Made by a program: the position numbers and the translations under genes. DNA of 64,000 nucleotides. It comes from Diaporthe sp. PMI_573. Its lineage: Eukaryota > Ascomycota > Sordariomycetes > Diaporthales > Diaporthaceae. Where the stretch lies: assembly GCA_021399435.1 (NCBI GenBank), contig JAJTUP010000003.1, positions 2,604,001 through 2,668,000 of the forward strand, given 5' to 3'. Below the pieces are notes generated by a model. The model did no database searches. It worked only from the letters and a program-made list of their open reading frames with translations, and had not been told where the DNA came from. How positions within the stretch are numbered: position 1 is the first letter of the stretch; every line of letters starts with the position of its first letter. This document shows, one piece after another, positions 34,359-44,977 of this stretch.

Positions 34359-37300
34359 ATGGCACTCCTGAATCCGACCTTCATCTTCGGCGTCTTTGTC
34401 GTCCTCTATCTGTCCTCCTTCGTCCTCTTCGCCATCCTCCGAATCCTGACCGGCCTCTCCATCCAGCGCATCGGCTACTTCTCCCTGCGCCGCCTCGCTT
34501 ACGTCCCCAAAGATGGCGTCAAGATCGAGGTCAGAGGGCTGGGGCTCAACGTCCACAGGCCAACTTTTGCCCAGCCGACATGGCTCAGCATCGTCGTCAG
34601 CGAGCTCGTCGTCACGGTCGACCTCGTAGAGCTGGATCGCAGCAAGGCCGGCGGGGCCCTTCCCCGGGATCCCGACGACCCTGCATCATACAAGAAAGAG
34701 GAGGCTTCCTTGAATGTGCCCAAGACGCCTCTGGTCCGACGTGCCACCGCGAGCGTCCAGCGCAGCGAGACATGGAAGCAGCTCACAAAGATCAAAGAGC
34801 GCATCAAGAGATTACATAGGAACGTTAACTGGCTGCGCCTGGTCGACGTCGTAGCAACAAACTCCACTGTTAACGTCCTGGACGTTGGCCATGTCCAGTT
34901 TGGAAGCGTGACAGTCGCTGTCGACACCCGGCGGAAGATGGTGGACCGGGCTCGGTTTTTCTGGGGGCCTAGGTCAGGAAAAGGTCACGGAAAGAACCAG
35001 GCCGAATGGATCATGACCATCCGGAGCGTCCTTTTCACGCCTATCGGCAGCGAATCGATCGAAGTCCTGGACCATTCGACATTGAACGTGCACGGATTCC
35101 TGTACGAGCAGCTGGACGGGTTGCGAGACGCCTCTATTGCCCTGAAGCTCGGCCGTGTTCACGTCCCCTTGGACGAGGTTCGCGAATCAGCCAAGCGCTA
35201 CCAGAAGCGCAAGCTTGAGACCGCAGGTAGTTCACATGCAGAGGAGCCACTGGATGAGTATGTCGACAAGGTCGTCCAAGAACTGGAAGAGCCGGGGAGC
35301 ACCGACGACGAGCTCATGCAGGCTGTTTCCGATTCCAAGGAGTTCGTCAGTTCCATACTGAGGGGAATCAAGGAAGTACAATTTGCGGTCAGCTTTTTCG
35401 CGCTGACCAAAAAGATCGAGGCTGTGAAAACCGCCGGTCCACCAGTAATCCTTAATGCCTCCATGAAAGAAGTCGGTATAGACCTCCATCGGCTGGATCC
35501 GAAGTCCCCTGCTCATAGGATGTACTTCCCTTCGACGGACATTGCCCATGAGGCTCTCCTGGCTGCCTTGTCGATTTCCATAGGCCTTGACGATGGTCAC
35601 GGGAGCCCACAACGCTTGCTCTACGTGCCAATGGCGACAACGACAGTCCGGACAACGCTTCCTTCCAAGACAGTTCAGCTTCCCAGCAACGATAACGCAG
35701 AGCAGAGGAACGCCAATATCCTGTTTGCGAACTCTGTCGTCACCTCGCCTTCGGTGGACCTGGACCCGAAGCATCTCCCGCTCCTCCTCGCTATGCTTCG
35801 GTCAAAACCAAAGAGAGCGAGAACAGCTCCTCAACAACGGCACATGTTGATCTCACGACTACTTCCCAAAGCCACGATTAAATTTTCTATGCATGAGCCA
35901 GTCCTGCGCATTGCTCTCCCCCCTGTCCACAAGGGCGCCGACCCTGATGACTTCGACTTGATCATTTCTTCCATATCGTCTATTTCTCTCGACGCGGAAT
36001 CATTCCATCCCTCCGGAGAGGAGCTTCATTATTCTTTGGCCTCCAACCTGAGGATTCAATCTCACAATTTGTACTACCAGACTTCTGAAGGAGAACGCTT
36101 CGACCTTGTGGAAACGGAATCATTCGACTTGAAGGTCAACTTGAGCGCATCTCCCGACGTCGCAGTCGTTGCCAATGGTAACTTGCAGACCTTCTCCATC
36201 AAACTTGTGCGACCAGAAATCACGGACGGTCTGCAACAAATCGTTCAACAGTTGCGTCTGGAGGCCGGGCCTAAAAAGAAAGTTAGCCCAAAGTCTTCCA
36301 AGCATCCCAATTTTCTGCGTGGCGTGCCGACTTGGCTCCTTCACTTTCAGCTGCAGGCGTCGGACTTCAGCGCCGAGATCGCTGGGGTGGATGCAGGTGT
36401 CTCTGAGGACTCTCGAGGTGTCTCTCTTTCCCTGGACACGTGGACAGCGGAATACCGAGCACAAAGACTTGAAGGGCTACCTCGCCGCCCGGCTAGGAAA
36501 CGGGCCAACAGTCGCGTCAGCGTGTCGCTCGATCCAGAAATTCTCAAGAATCTGCCTGCGTCTCCAAGGAAGAAGCACCAAAGTCCCGGCGACGGACGCC
36601 GAATAGCTTTCCACGTCCGTGGTCTGGAAGCCTTCGTCGTTGAGTCAGCCGATCGATGGGAGGTCGATCCTTTTCTCAGCATACCTCGCTTTGAAGTCGC
36701 TCTCTCGACTGCGAGTGACCATCAGGGTCCTGTGTTTCACATCAACTCGCATGTCAAGACGCTTCTAGTACAGTATTCTCTCTACCGGCATTACGCCGTC
36801 GGAGTTGCTGTTTCTGTCCTTCGAAAGGCTTTCCTGCGCTCTGACAAGGACAGCGCCGATTTGGGAGAGGCGCCCCAGACACCGCAGATGCCAACTACAC
36901 CGACTACACCAAGGCACAGCCTCAGCGCGCAGTATCTGTCGCCCCCCACGCAAGACTACTCCTCCACCGACGAAGAACACGCGCCCGTAGCTGAATTGAT
37001 ATCAGTTGACTTCAAGGCAACTTTCGTGCAAATTAAAGCAGACATGCCATCAGACCCGCCAATGATGCTACACGTACACAATTTGGAAGCTGGGCGCCAT
37101 CGCTGGTCCTCCCCATTCTTCCATACGAGACTGATCAGACTGTACTCTGAGCCTCCACGAATGCGCAGGGTTTGGAGCAAACTTGTCAGCATCAAAAATG
37201 GGCGTCTCGACTACCGAGAATCACGCCGGAAGCTACCTACTGGCGGCTACCAAGACGAAAAAATGTTCGACATCGTTGCCGATGCTGTTCGGGGTGCTGT

Positions 37301-40300
37301 TCCAAACGAGCTTGTTTTCAACAAGGTCTCCGACAACGTCAACAACGTGATCAAAGCCGTCAAGCAACTCCACCACCGCTTCAAGACAGGCACGGACGAG
37401 TACGTTTTGGACAAGGGCCCTGAAGGGCCCAAGAACGTGCCGAAAGTATCAGTCAAGTGCAAGTCGCTGCTTTTTGAGCTCGAGGACGGTGCATTCGAGT
37501 GGAAGCTTGGCATGATCTATCGAGCTGGTCGCATAGAGCAGATGCAGAGACTAGCACGCGAGGAGGCCTTCAAGGTTAAAGTGAAGAAGATCCACGAGGA
37601 GGCGAGAAAAGAGACTGGCGTTCGAGCCCGATCGGCTGGGGGCAGAGGGCGCTCAAGCCACTCTGGTGCCTCTTGGGCCAGAAGCCAGAGTGCCGACGGT
37701 CGTCGGCCAGAAAGCAGCGGCGGGCGTGAAAGGGGTCGAGCACCAAGATACGATCCAGAAAACGGTTGTGGTATTAGCGGACATACCCTGGTTTCTATCT
37801 CGGATGCCCGGGCAAAATTGAACGAGCACAATTCCAAGAGTTGGAGGGCTCGGGTCGATCGGTTCTATGCCATGGCCCGCAATGGCATGAAAGACACAAG
37901 GAGTGCTTTCTGGGGAACAAGCAGTATCCCCGATGATTTCGAGGATAATGAGAGCATTCTGGAGATGCCAGAACGGCCAGCTCTCATGTCGGCTTTGATT
38001 CATGACCTTCATTTCATGATCGACAAGCCTTCTTTCCCGCTGAAGCAGCTTCCGGAATTCCTCCACAGGGTCGGCAAGGGGATGCCTCGGGATATGAAAT
38101 ATTCCTTGCTTGTCCCAATGAATGTCCAAATCAACATGGGAGAAGCAAGAGTGTCACTCAGGGACTACCCGCTGCCTCTCCTACATGTGCCCAGCCTCAA
38201 AGCTGGACAGTCCACACGCATACCTGCTTTGTCATTGAAGACAGACTTCGTCATAGCAGAAGAGTTCCGCGGCATTGAGTCTACGAGGAGTGTCCGAGTG
38301 AATGTCATCCCTCCATCACCTCTACACGCGGAAGGAACTAAACATTCCGGCTTTTATATCGATGTTCGGCGCACCATCGGCCCGATCAAGTCGTTCTCCG
38401 ATATGTACGTGGATATTAACACGGCATTACCAACGAGAATCACCTGGGGCCCATCGTATCAGCCCGCGATCCAGGACATGATGATGGTCATCGAATCGTT
38501 CACCAAACCGCAGTCGGATCTATCTGAGCGCGTCGGCTTCTGGGACAAGATCCGACTCAATTTCCATTCCCGCGTACGCATCGCGTGGAAAGGAGATGGC
38601 GATGTTCATTTCTGTCTCAAGGGATCTAGGGATCCTTACCAGATAACTGGGAATGGTGCTGGCTTCCTCATGTGCTGGCGAAACGATGTCAGATGGAGTA
38701 TACGATCCGACGACGACCCCAAACGCTTCATGACAGTAGACAGTGGCGAATACGTCCTCGCAGTGCCTGACTTTGGGCACTATGCACGAGAAGCGGCCCG
38801 TCGGACTGCGGACAACGACAGTGTGATCAGCGAAGACAGCATGAAGTCTGGTTCTGCCTTCAAGAAGGTGGTCATGAAATTGTCGGGCAAGGTCCAGTGG
38901 CTGGCAGGGCTCGTATTTGAACAGGCCATCGAGAACGGTAGGAGGAATTTCGATTTCAGTCCTCATTACGACGTGGTTCTCAAAGCACCTGAATATGCGA
39001 AGTCCAAGAACGGTGTCCCATATGACGCCTTCAGGGGTTTCAGAAGTCAGCACATCCACTTGTCCATCGCCGTCAGAGCACCAGTCGACCGTGACTGGGC
39101 GTCTGCTGATGTAGAGCCCTCGAGAAGTTACAATACCGTCCATCTGACGCCGCGATTCTTCACCCACTTTTTCTCGTGGTGGACATTGTTCGGCGGGCCT
39201 ATGTCCTTGCCTGTCCGACAAGGTCCACTTTGGCCAGGACGAGAGAAGAGCAGCAAGAAGTTTGGCAGGCACCTTGGAACCATCAAGTTCAATCTGTTGC
39301 TCGCTCCATTGTTCTTGAGTCACATTTACAAACACAAGGACGTGGAAGATTATGATGAGAACGCCGTGTCCGCCACCGGCCTCAAAGTCCGTTTTGACAG
39401 CTGGAAGCTCGACCTCCACATGAGACGCGAGGAATTCAATACCAGTGACAAAGGACACAAGGCAGGCAGCCGGACTACCGGGATGAAGATCCATGCAGGC
39501 CAATTGGACCTGGCCGCTGCAGATGTTCGTGCTGTATCTGCTAGTATCAAAGGCACCACAACAGAGGCAATCAGGAAGAACCATATCGGCTCGCTTATGA
39601 GCCAGCAGGAAGATGACGGCACGGATCTATCAAAATTCACAATCCCTGACAATGACTTCAGCTGGGTCGACATGGATGACTTCGTCGAGCTGGATTGGAT
39701 ATTGCCAGCTGAACCAAATCCGGACACAAAGATCCTGCCCCTTGCCTACTGTCCTAGGCTCACTTACTTCCGACAGACTGACATCGGTGGTGTCATAGCC
39801 GGAGATCCGGACAGAACCAGCCCGTTTGGACACGAGCCTACCCATCTGTGTATAATGAGTCAGGACGATGACCCTCGACGCGTGCAGGCTCAGCTTGTTC
39901 AGCAACGCCTCGATCAGTTGGCAGAACAGACCAAGAATCACGACCGTAATGTCGGCGAGGCAGAACTGAAGGTTGTCAGGGATGGAGACCATGACCCTGA
40001 TGCTCGAACACATCTTGAAGCTCTCCTCATGCACAGTAACCTCCTCCATGACAAGAAGGGCTTCCTCGAAAACCTGTTGAGCCAGATGACCACCAAGCCC
40101 CCACAGGATTCACATGGTGGTTTGTACAATGTGGCCAATGGCCAGAGTGGCAAATCAGACACGTCCGTTGGCACTGGTGAGCAGACGATGTCGCTCCCCA
40201 CAGGGGCCGAGTTTGCCAGCGACTTCTTGAATCGCTTCGTCATGCACAATTTGCAGCTCAAGTGGAACAATCTCCTGCGAAACATCATACTCCGCTACAT

Positions 40301-43300
40301 TCACCAAGTTAGCCAGCGACGAGGTTTCGTCTACTACCTCTCGCGACCGGCTGTCAAGTTCATACTGGACATTGTGGAGGAGCAAACCAAGATCAAGAGT
40401 ACAAATGGGGCCAAAGATACAGGGAAAACCGAACCCACTGCGACACCGAAATCGAATAGGTCAGCACAGGGCGCACAAAATGGCATCGAAGACAGGATCA
40501 AGCAGATCCTACAGGACGGCCGGAGATTCGTCAACGCCAACGATTCTGATCAGGACTCGGGTGGCGATGCCGCTCCAAACGTGGCCATGGAGGATCTCAC
40601 CAGCGGCATTGCCGATGGTTTCACATCACAGAACAGCTACCATGTCCGCCTCATTGCTCCACAAATTCAACTTCAGAGCGAGAAGAACAAGAAGCATGTT
40701 GTTATGCTTACTAGCAAGGGCATGGAGTTGAAAGTCGTCGAAGTATTGGATAAGGACAGACTATCCGATTCCGTCAGCGGCCTTGTCCAGCGGCGGTTCT
40801 TGGTCAATATGGACAGCACACAGTTCTTCGTCTCCCATCAGAAATGGTTCTCGAGCCAGCTGCTTTCTTTGTACTCTGGTAGCGTTTACGGTGCACCGAG
40901 TGGCTCGGCCTGGCCACCTTGGGTGCCTATGGAGGTGATGTCCGATTACCAAACCGACCCTGTGGGCTTCAAGCGTGTTGTCCAGAAAACATCAGCTATG
41001 CTCCGTTACGACAAATACAACACGCTCCGTCTCAAGTACAACGACGAAGTCAACTCGGGCGATGCGGCGGACGGCGAGTCAAACGAAGCCACGGAAAATC
41101 GTATGGACAGCCTTTGGGTCGAATTTCCCCAAGCCCGCGCCATCTGCAATTCATCGCAGTACTATGCGATATATGTCATTGTGCTGGACCTGCTCATGTA
41201 CAACGAGCCTCTGGAGAAGACTCGTAGCGAGCGCTTGGAAAAGATCATGTTGGCATCCGACTTCAGCGATCTAAGAGGCACGCCCGAGATGGTGACTAAG
41301 TTGCAAGAACGCATCAGGCAGCTGGAAGACATCAAATCGCACTTCCAAATTCACTCCAAGTACCTGGACGAGCAGGGTTGGCAGGATAGGCTGCTCCTTG
41401 AGAGAGACCTCGCAGCTTGCGAAGACGAATTGTTCTTCATGATGAAGGCCATCACAACTTCACAACGAAAACACGACACGTCGCAGAGCAATGCGCTCCT
41501 TAAGTGGTCCATCTCGGTGAAGGACATCGTATGGCACCTTATTCGGGACGCCAATGAGCCATTGTGCGAGCTGCAACTCCGGGATGTCGAGTATGACAGG
41601 ACTGACAATTCCGATGGCTCACACATCAACTTGATTCGTGTCGGCAAGATACTCGGTCTCAATCTATTGCCCGACGCCATCTACCCTGAGATGGTCGCGC
41701 CATACCTCGAAGATGCCAAGTCAGCCTCAGTCTTGAACAGCCAGCCCATGATCACAGTGTACTTTCACATGCTCGAGGCGATTGCCGGCATCCCCGTCAT
41801 GGAGCATTTCGAGGTTAACCTCTTCCCGCTCAAGGTCCAACTGGAGCGAGAGGTCGGCAAGAAATTGTTTGAGTACATTTTCCCGGAAATGGATGGAGAC
41901 AAGTTTGGAGGCGACGGTCAGAACGCCTCTCCTTTCTTGCTGAAGCAGACTTTGCCAGGCGACGACGGTGGAGAGGACGACGACGACTCGATTCAAGAAT
42001 ACGCGCGGCCTGGCACTGCCGTGTCCGATGTAGACAGGCTCGACCCTGGACATTTCTCGACTCGGGCTGGCTCACTGGAGCTTCGATTGCGTCCAACGCT
42101 AACGTCTGAGGCCAAGCGAAGCCCTCCAAAGAGCAACAAGGCGCTCAGCGTTCACTCAGCCGAGTCGGCGCCATTCAAGCTCTTCGGGTCCAAAAACAAG
42201 GGCCTGGCTAGGAAGCGGTCGTGGGACTCGCTTCGAGCCACTCCCAACCCCACGCGACCCAGCATTGGTAGGACGAACACGGGCTTTTCATCCAAGGTTG
42301 AGACCAGCTCGGTGAACTCGGATTCGAAGAAGTCGCGCTTCAACCTCCGCAGGTCAGATAACAAGGACGAAGCGCCCTCGGACGATTTGACCAAGATGAT
42401 CAGTCGAGCTTCTAGCTACATGACGTTCGCATACATCAAGCTACCATCGGTGGTCCTCTGCCTGAGCTACAAGGGCAAAGGCGAACGTAACATCGAGGAC
42501 GTGCACGACTTTGTCTTCCGTCTGCCCACAATCGAGTACCACAACAAAATGTGGTCAAATCTTGACCTTGCTCTGGCTTTTAAGGGCCGCGTGATGAAGG
42601 CCCTGATTAGCCATACCGGCGCCATCATCGGTAACAAGTTCAGACATCGGCCCAACACAGCGCAACAGTCGAAACTTCGCGAGCTTGCAAACAGTTCGGT
42701 CTTGCTTGCAGCCCCGGCGATAGGTGACAGCCAAAATAACAGCGGCGACGATTCATCAAGTATATTCGGGTCAGCAACGGTGGATTTTTCCAGGTCGCCG
42801 CCAAGGTCATTGCACGGCTCAGGGTCCTCGGTCCCCATCCAGCGAAGTACTAGCCGCAGCTCGAGTGTAGCGTCCAGCAGCAAGTCACTCAGGAGTGGGC
42901 ATCTGAACGTCAACACCAGCAACCCTCCATCGGGCAGTGCTAGTGCCACGAGCTCCCAGCACGGTCTTGGGCCTGTTGTGCCCAGCTTCTTGATGATGAC
43001 ACCGCCCACGCCAAAGGACAGGACCAACTCCGAGTCAAGCAACAACAAACACCCTGGTTTCGGCGTCAACATGCTGCGGCCGTCCTCTAGCAGCAGCATG
43101 CGGTCATTCAACAGCAGTGGGTTCGGGGGCGGCCAACGCCGAGGAAGCAACATGAGCATCCAACAGAGTCCGAACCCCAACTCCCCTGAATCTGGTATCG
43201 AGAGGCGCCGGACAATGCTCAGCGCGTTGAACAGCGCTGGTGGCAAGAGCGAGAGCAATGCAAGCGGGTTCTTCAAGGAGAAGTTCTCGGCGCTGACGTC

Positions 43301-43565
43301 CAAGCTGAACAAGGACAACAGGGCGGATCGGGAGCGGCCACCTGCATCGCCATCGACCGCACCTATTCAAGCCAACAACGAGGACAAACGTCGGCCGGCG
43401 TCGCGGTGGTCCTCGAGGAGCGCGAGCATGGCTGTGGACGACGTCATCGAGGAGGACGAGGCAGGCCCTGCCCTTGAGAGGGAGAAGAGCAACTTAGGCG
43501 AGGAGAACCTACGCCCGGGCTTGTTGCCAGGGCCGATGAAAGGGTTGATGAAACCCAAGCAATGA
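34359..43565 (+). CDS. Bridge-like lipid transfer protein, BLTP2/FMP27/Hobbit (SABRE) type
   Basis: A single uninterrupted 9.2 kb exon for 3068 aa. The N-terminus is a TM anchor (FIFGVFVVLYLSSFVLFAILRIL, ~7-29) followed by the chorein-like start (IGYFSLRRLAYVPKDGVKIEVRGLGL). Long beta-rich stretches with repeated (L/V)x(L/V) strands continue through the middle. The GFWDK motif that names the family domain is at 1393-1397 and is followed by KIRLNFHSRVRIAWKGDGD. The last ~450 residues are Ser/Asn-rich and disordered, with basic patches. Proteins of this group form long hydrophobic grooves that carry lipids between the ER and the plasma membrane or other membranes. In yeast the paralogues Fmp27 and Ypr117w are at ER contact sites. 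The ATG follows a leader with short upstream ATGs (for example near 34141). Identification is strong by length and motif. Confidence 0.93.
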   Translation: MALLNPTFIFGVFVVLYLSSFVLFAILRILTGLSIQRIGYFSLRRLAYVPKDGVKIEVRGLGLNVHRPTFAQPTWLSIVVSELVVTVDLVELDRSKAGGALPRDPDDPASYKKEEASLNVPKTPLVRRATASVQRSETWKQLTKIKERIKRLHRNVNWLRLVDVVATNSTVNVLDVGHVQFGSVTVAVDTRRKMVDRARFFWGPRSGKGHGKNQAEWIMTIRSVLFTPIGSESIEVLDHSTLNVHGFLYEQLDGLRDASIALKLGRVHVPLDEVRESAKRYQKRKLETAGSSHAEEPLDEYVDKVVQELEEPGSTDDELMQAVSDSKEFVSSILRGIKEVQFAVSFFALTKKIEAVKTAGPPVILNASMKEVGIDLHRLDPKSPAHRMYFPSTDIAHEALLAALSISIGLDDGHGSPQRLLYVPMATTTVRTTLPSKTVQLPSNDNAEQRNANILFANSVVTSPSVDLDPKHLPLLLAMLRSKPKRARTAPQQRHMLISRLLPKATIKFSMHEPVLRIALPPVHKGADPDDFDLIISSISSISLDAESFHPSGEELHYSLASNLRIQSHNLYYQTSEGERFDLVETESFDLKVNLSASPDVAVVANGNLQTFSIKLVRPEITDGLQQIVQQLRLEAGPKKKVSPKSSKHPNFLRGVPTWLLHFQLQASDFSAEIAGVDAGVSEDSRGVSLSLDTWTAEYRAQRLEGLPRRPARKRANSRVSVSLDPEILKNLPASPRKKHQSPGDGRRIAFHVRGLEAFVVESADRWEVDPFLSIPRFEVALSTASDHQGPVFHINSHVKTLLVQYSLYRHYAVGVAVSVLRKAFLRSDKDSADLGEAPQTPQMPTTPTTPRHSLSAQYLSPPTQDYSSTDEEHAPVAELISVDFKATFVQIKADMPSDPPMMLHVHNLEAGRHRWSSPFFHTRLIRLYSEPPRMRRVWSKLVSIKNGRLDYRESRRKLPTGGYQDEKMFDIVADAVRGAVPNELVFNKVSDNVNNVIKAVKQLHHRFKTGTDEYVLDKGPEGPKNVPKVSVKCKSLLFELEDGAFEWKLGMIYRAGRIEQMQRLAREEAFKVKVKKIHEEARKETGVRARSAGGRGRSSHSGASWARSQSADGRRPESSGGRERGRAPRYDPENGCGISGHTLVSISDARAKLNEHNSKSWRARVDRFYAMARNGMKDTRSAFWGTSSIPDDFEDNESILEMPERPALMSALIHDLHFMIDKPSFPLKQLPEFLHRVGKGMPRDMKYSLLVPMNVQINMGEARVSLRDYPLPLLHVPSLKAGQSTRIPALSLKTDFVIAEEFRGIESTRSVRVNVIPPSPLHAEGTKHSGFYIDVRRTIGPIKSFSDMYVDINTALPTRITWGPSYQPAIQDMMMVIESFTKPQSDLSERVGFWDKIRLNFHSRVRIAWKGDGDVHFCLKGSRDPYQITGNGAGFLMCWRNDVRWSIRSDDDPKRFMTVDSGEYVLAVPDFGHYAREAARRTADNDSVISEDSMKSGSAFKKVVMKLSGKVQWLAGLVFEQAIENGRRNFDFSPHYDVVLKAPEYAKSKNGVPYDAFRGFRSQHIHLSIAVRAPVDRDWASADVEPSRSYNTVHLTPRFFTHFFSWWTLFGGPMSLPVRQGPLWPGREKSSKKFGRHLGTIKFNLLLAPLFLSHIYKHKDVEDYDENAVSATGLKVRFDSWKLDLHMRREEFNTSDKGHKAGSRTTGMKIHAGQLDLAAADVRAVSASIKGTTTEAIRKNHIGSLMSQQEDDGTDLSKFTIPDNDFSWVDMDDFVELDWILPAEPNPDTKILPLAYCPRLTYFRQTDIGGVIAGDPDRTSPFGHEPTHLCIMSQDDDPRRVQAQLVQQRLDQLAEQTKNHDRNVGEAELKVVRDGDHDPDARTHLEALLMHSNLLHDKKGFLENLLSQMTTKPPQDSHGGLYNVANGQSGKSDTSVGTGEQTMSLPTGAEFASDFLNRFVMHNLQLKWNNLLRNIILRYIHQVSQRRGFVYYLSRPAVKFILDIVEEQTKIKSTNGAKDTGKTEPTATPKSNRSAQGAQNGIEDRIKQILQDGRRFVNANDSDQDSGGDAAPNVAMEDLTSGIADGFTSQNSYHVRLIAPQIQLQSEKNKKHVVMLTSKGMELKVVEVLDKDRLSDSVSGLVQRRFLVNMDSTQFFVSHQKWFSSQLLSLYSGSVYGAPSGSAWPPWVPMEVMSDYQTDPVGFKRVVQKTSAMLRYDKYNTLRLKYNDEVNSGDAADGESNEATENRMDSLWVEFPQARAICNSSQYYAIYVIVLDLLMYNEPLEKTRSERLEKIMLASDFSDLRGTPEMVTKLQERIRQLEDIKSHFQIHSKYLDEQGWQDRLLLERDLAACEDELFFMMKAITTSQRKHDTSQSNALLKWSISVKDIVWHLIRDANEPLCELQLRDVEYDRTDNSDGSHINLIRVGKILGLNLLPDAIYPEMVAPYLEDAKSASVLNSQPMITVYFHMLEAIAGIPVMEHFEVNLFPLKVQLEREVGKKLFEYIFPEMDGDKFGGDGQNASPFLLKQTLPGDDGGEDDDDSIQEYARPGTAVSDVDRLDPGHFSTRAGSLELRLRPTLTSEAKRSPPKSNKALSVHSAESAPFKLFGSKNKGLARKRSWDSLRATPNPTRPSIGRTNTGFSSKVETSSVNSDSKKSRFNLRRSDNKDEAPSDDLTKMISRASSYMTFAYIKLPSVVLCLSYKGKGERNIEDVHDFVFRLPTIEYHNKMWSNLDLALAFKGRVMKALISHTGAIIGNKFRHRPNTAQQSKLRELANSSVLLAAPAIGDSQNNSGDDSSSIFGSATVDFSRSPPRSLHGSGSSVPIQRSTSRSSSVASSSKSLRSGHLNVNTSNPPSGSASATSSQHGLGPVVPSFLMMTPPTPKDRTNSESSNNKHPGFGVNMLRPSSSSSMRSFNSSGFGGGQRRGSNMSIQQSPNPNSPESGIERRRTMLSALNSAGGKSESNASGFFKEKFSALTSKLNKDNRADRERPPASPSTAPIQANNEDKRRPASRWSSRSASMAVDDVIEEDEAGPALEREKSNLGEENLRPGLLPGPMKGLMKPKQ

Positions 43566-44977
43566 ATCTAGGAGACGCCAACAAGGCGGGATTGGTGACT
43601 TTACTGTACACGCTATAATCTATGTACATAATCGCAGGGGGGGGGCACATGCATGCAGTAGGACTGCAAGGGCGGCCCTGTTGCCTTTCTTTTTCTCAAT
43701 CTGGGTTGGACTAAAACAAGCGTTTGAAAAGGGGACTTGAGGTGGCTACGATCGTTAGATTACAGCAGGTCAGAATGACTTGCCTTCCATTACGCAATGG
43801 AGCCTGCCTAATTCTTATACTCTGCAAGGGATGTCCTTGTCTCATTTCTTGTATGGGACATGCAGTGGCGGGAGAGATTCATTGAGTGCTTGGGCGGTGG
43901 GCGACATAATACCGCATTATAGACAAAGCAAGCATTAGGCGTTGGGGGTTATGTTATTATAACGCGTGCATTATCGATCTTCTTCTACTTGAACAATACT
44001 GTTTGTGCAAGTCATGAATCTAGAATCACGGCGTCGGTGAACATATGTGTTCAGGAATCTATTCCTCGTGTTGTGCAAGTGTGAGTGGTATGGCCCGTTT
44101 GGTTGTGTTGCTTCCCATCAAACTTCTGTCCTGCCTTCTACAGTCTCAAACTATACAACTATCTCACTTGTTCTGCCCTCAAGTTCTCTTTACTGCGTGG
44201 CCCATCCTATATTGACAGTGCTGATTGAATTGCCGAGATGCTCTCTGTGCGCGACGGTCCTACCTGTTCCTGCCAGAGGCAGTGTGTTTATGGAGAAACC
44301 TAATCTTCTATTGCGGCCAAAGCCAGTTCTGAGTTTGTGAATAATCATGTGAGACACGCAGATCCTCCGCCGCGTGCAAGCAAGAGGTGTTTTGCTCCTG
44401 AAGTACCTAAGTAATTACACTGCCGGAGTTCCACGGTTGGACGTGGCAATCCAGAAAAGTCTGTTGTGGGAGAGGGAATTTCAAGATTCCGGGTCGCAGT
44501 TGTATCATATATTATTAATTTATTATAGAGTACCCAAGGACTAATATCTCTGTTTGATGAGCAGCCAGTCTTGCACACGGCAATGCTGTGTTCACAACTG
44601 GGTTCGGAACGTCCTCATATCTATATACTACTCGGCCGGAGAGATGGTGCTTCCACGACGCAGAACCGGACTCGGACCACAATCTCAACCCTACTACGAT
44701 GTTTTCAACGTCTATTGGTGCCGGGTGTGCCGTCAAACGCATCAGATGCTCACCAAAACTGCAACGGTGCTAAGGGCAGCATGGTACATCGATCATCTAC
44801 ACCGCAATGGCAACTCTGCTCAATTTTCATTCGAGTACAGAAGGATCCCTCTCAGGGCACAGCCAACGGATTTAACACTGTTGAGTCTTCGCGATTCATG
44901 TTGGATCTTGCACACTGCCTAGGTATGTAGGCTCAAGTATCAGACACATGAGAAGGAGTCCTCTTTGACCGAATATC
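43566..44977. other. Intergenic, AT-richer
   Basis: About 1.4 kb with the 3' untranslated region of the BLTP2 gene on the left (a G9 run near 43640) and the 3' flank of the leftward SGNH gene on the right. Three overlapping plus-strand frames of 61-122 codons lie at 44554-44930; none shows a domain or plausible start. Nothing supported. Confidence 0.5.

Noticed and set aside
34305..34556. Acidic 83-codon minus-strand frame at the BLTP2 start
   Set aside because: Shadow of the first coding bases of the BLTP2 gene; its composition mirrors the TM-anchor codons.
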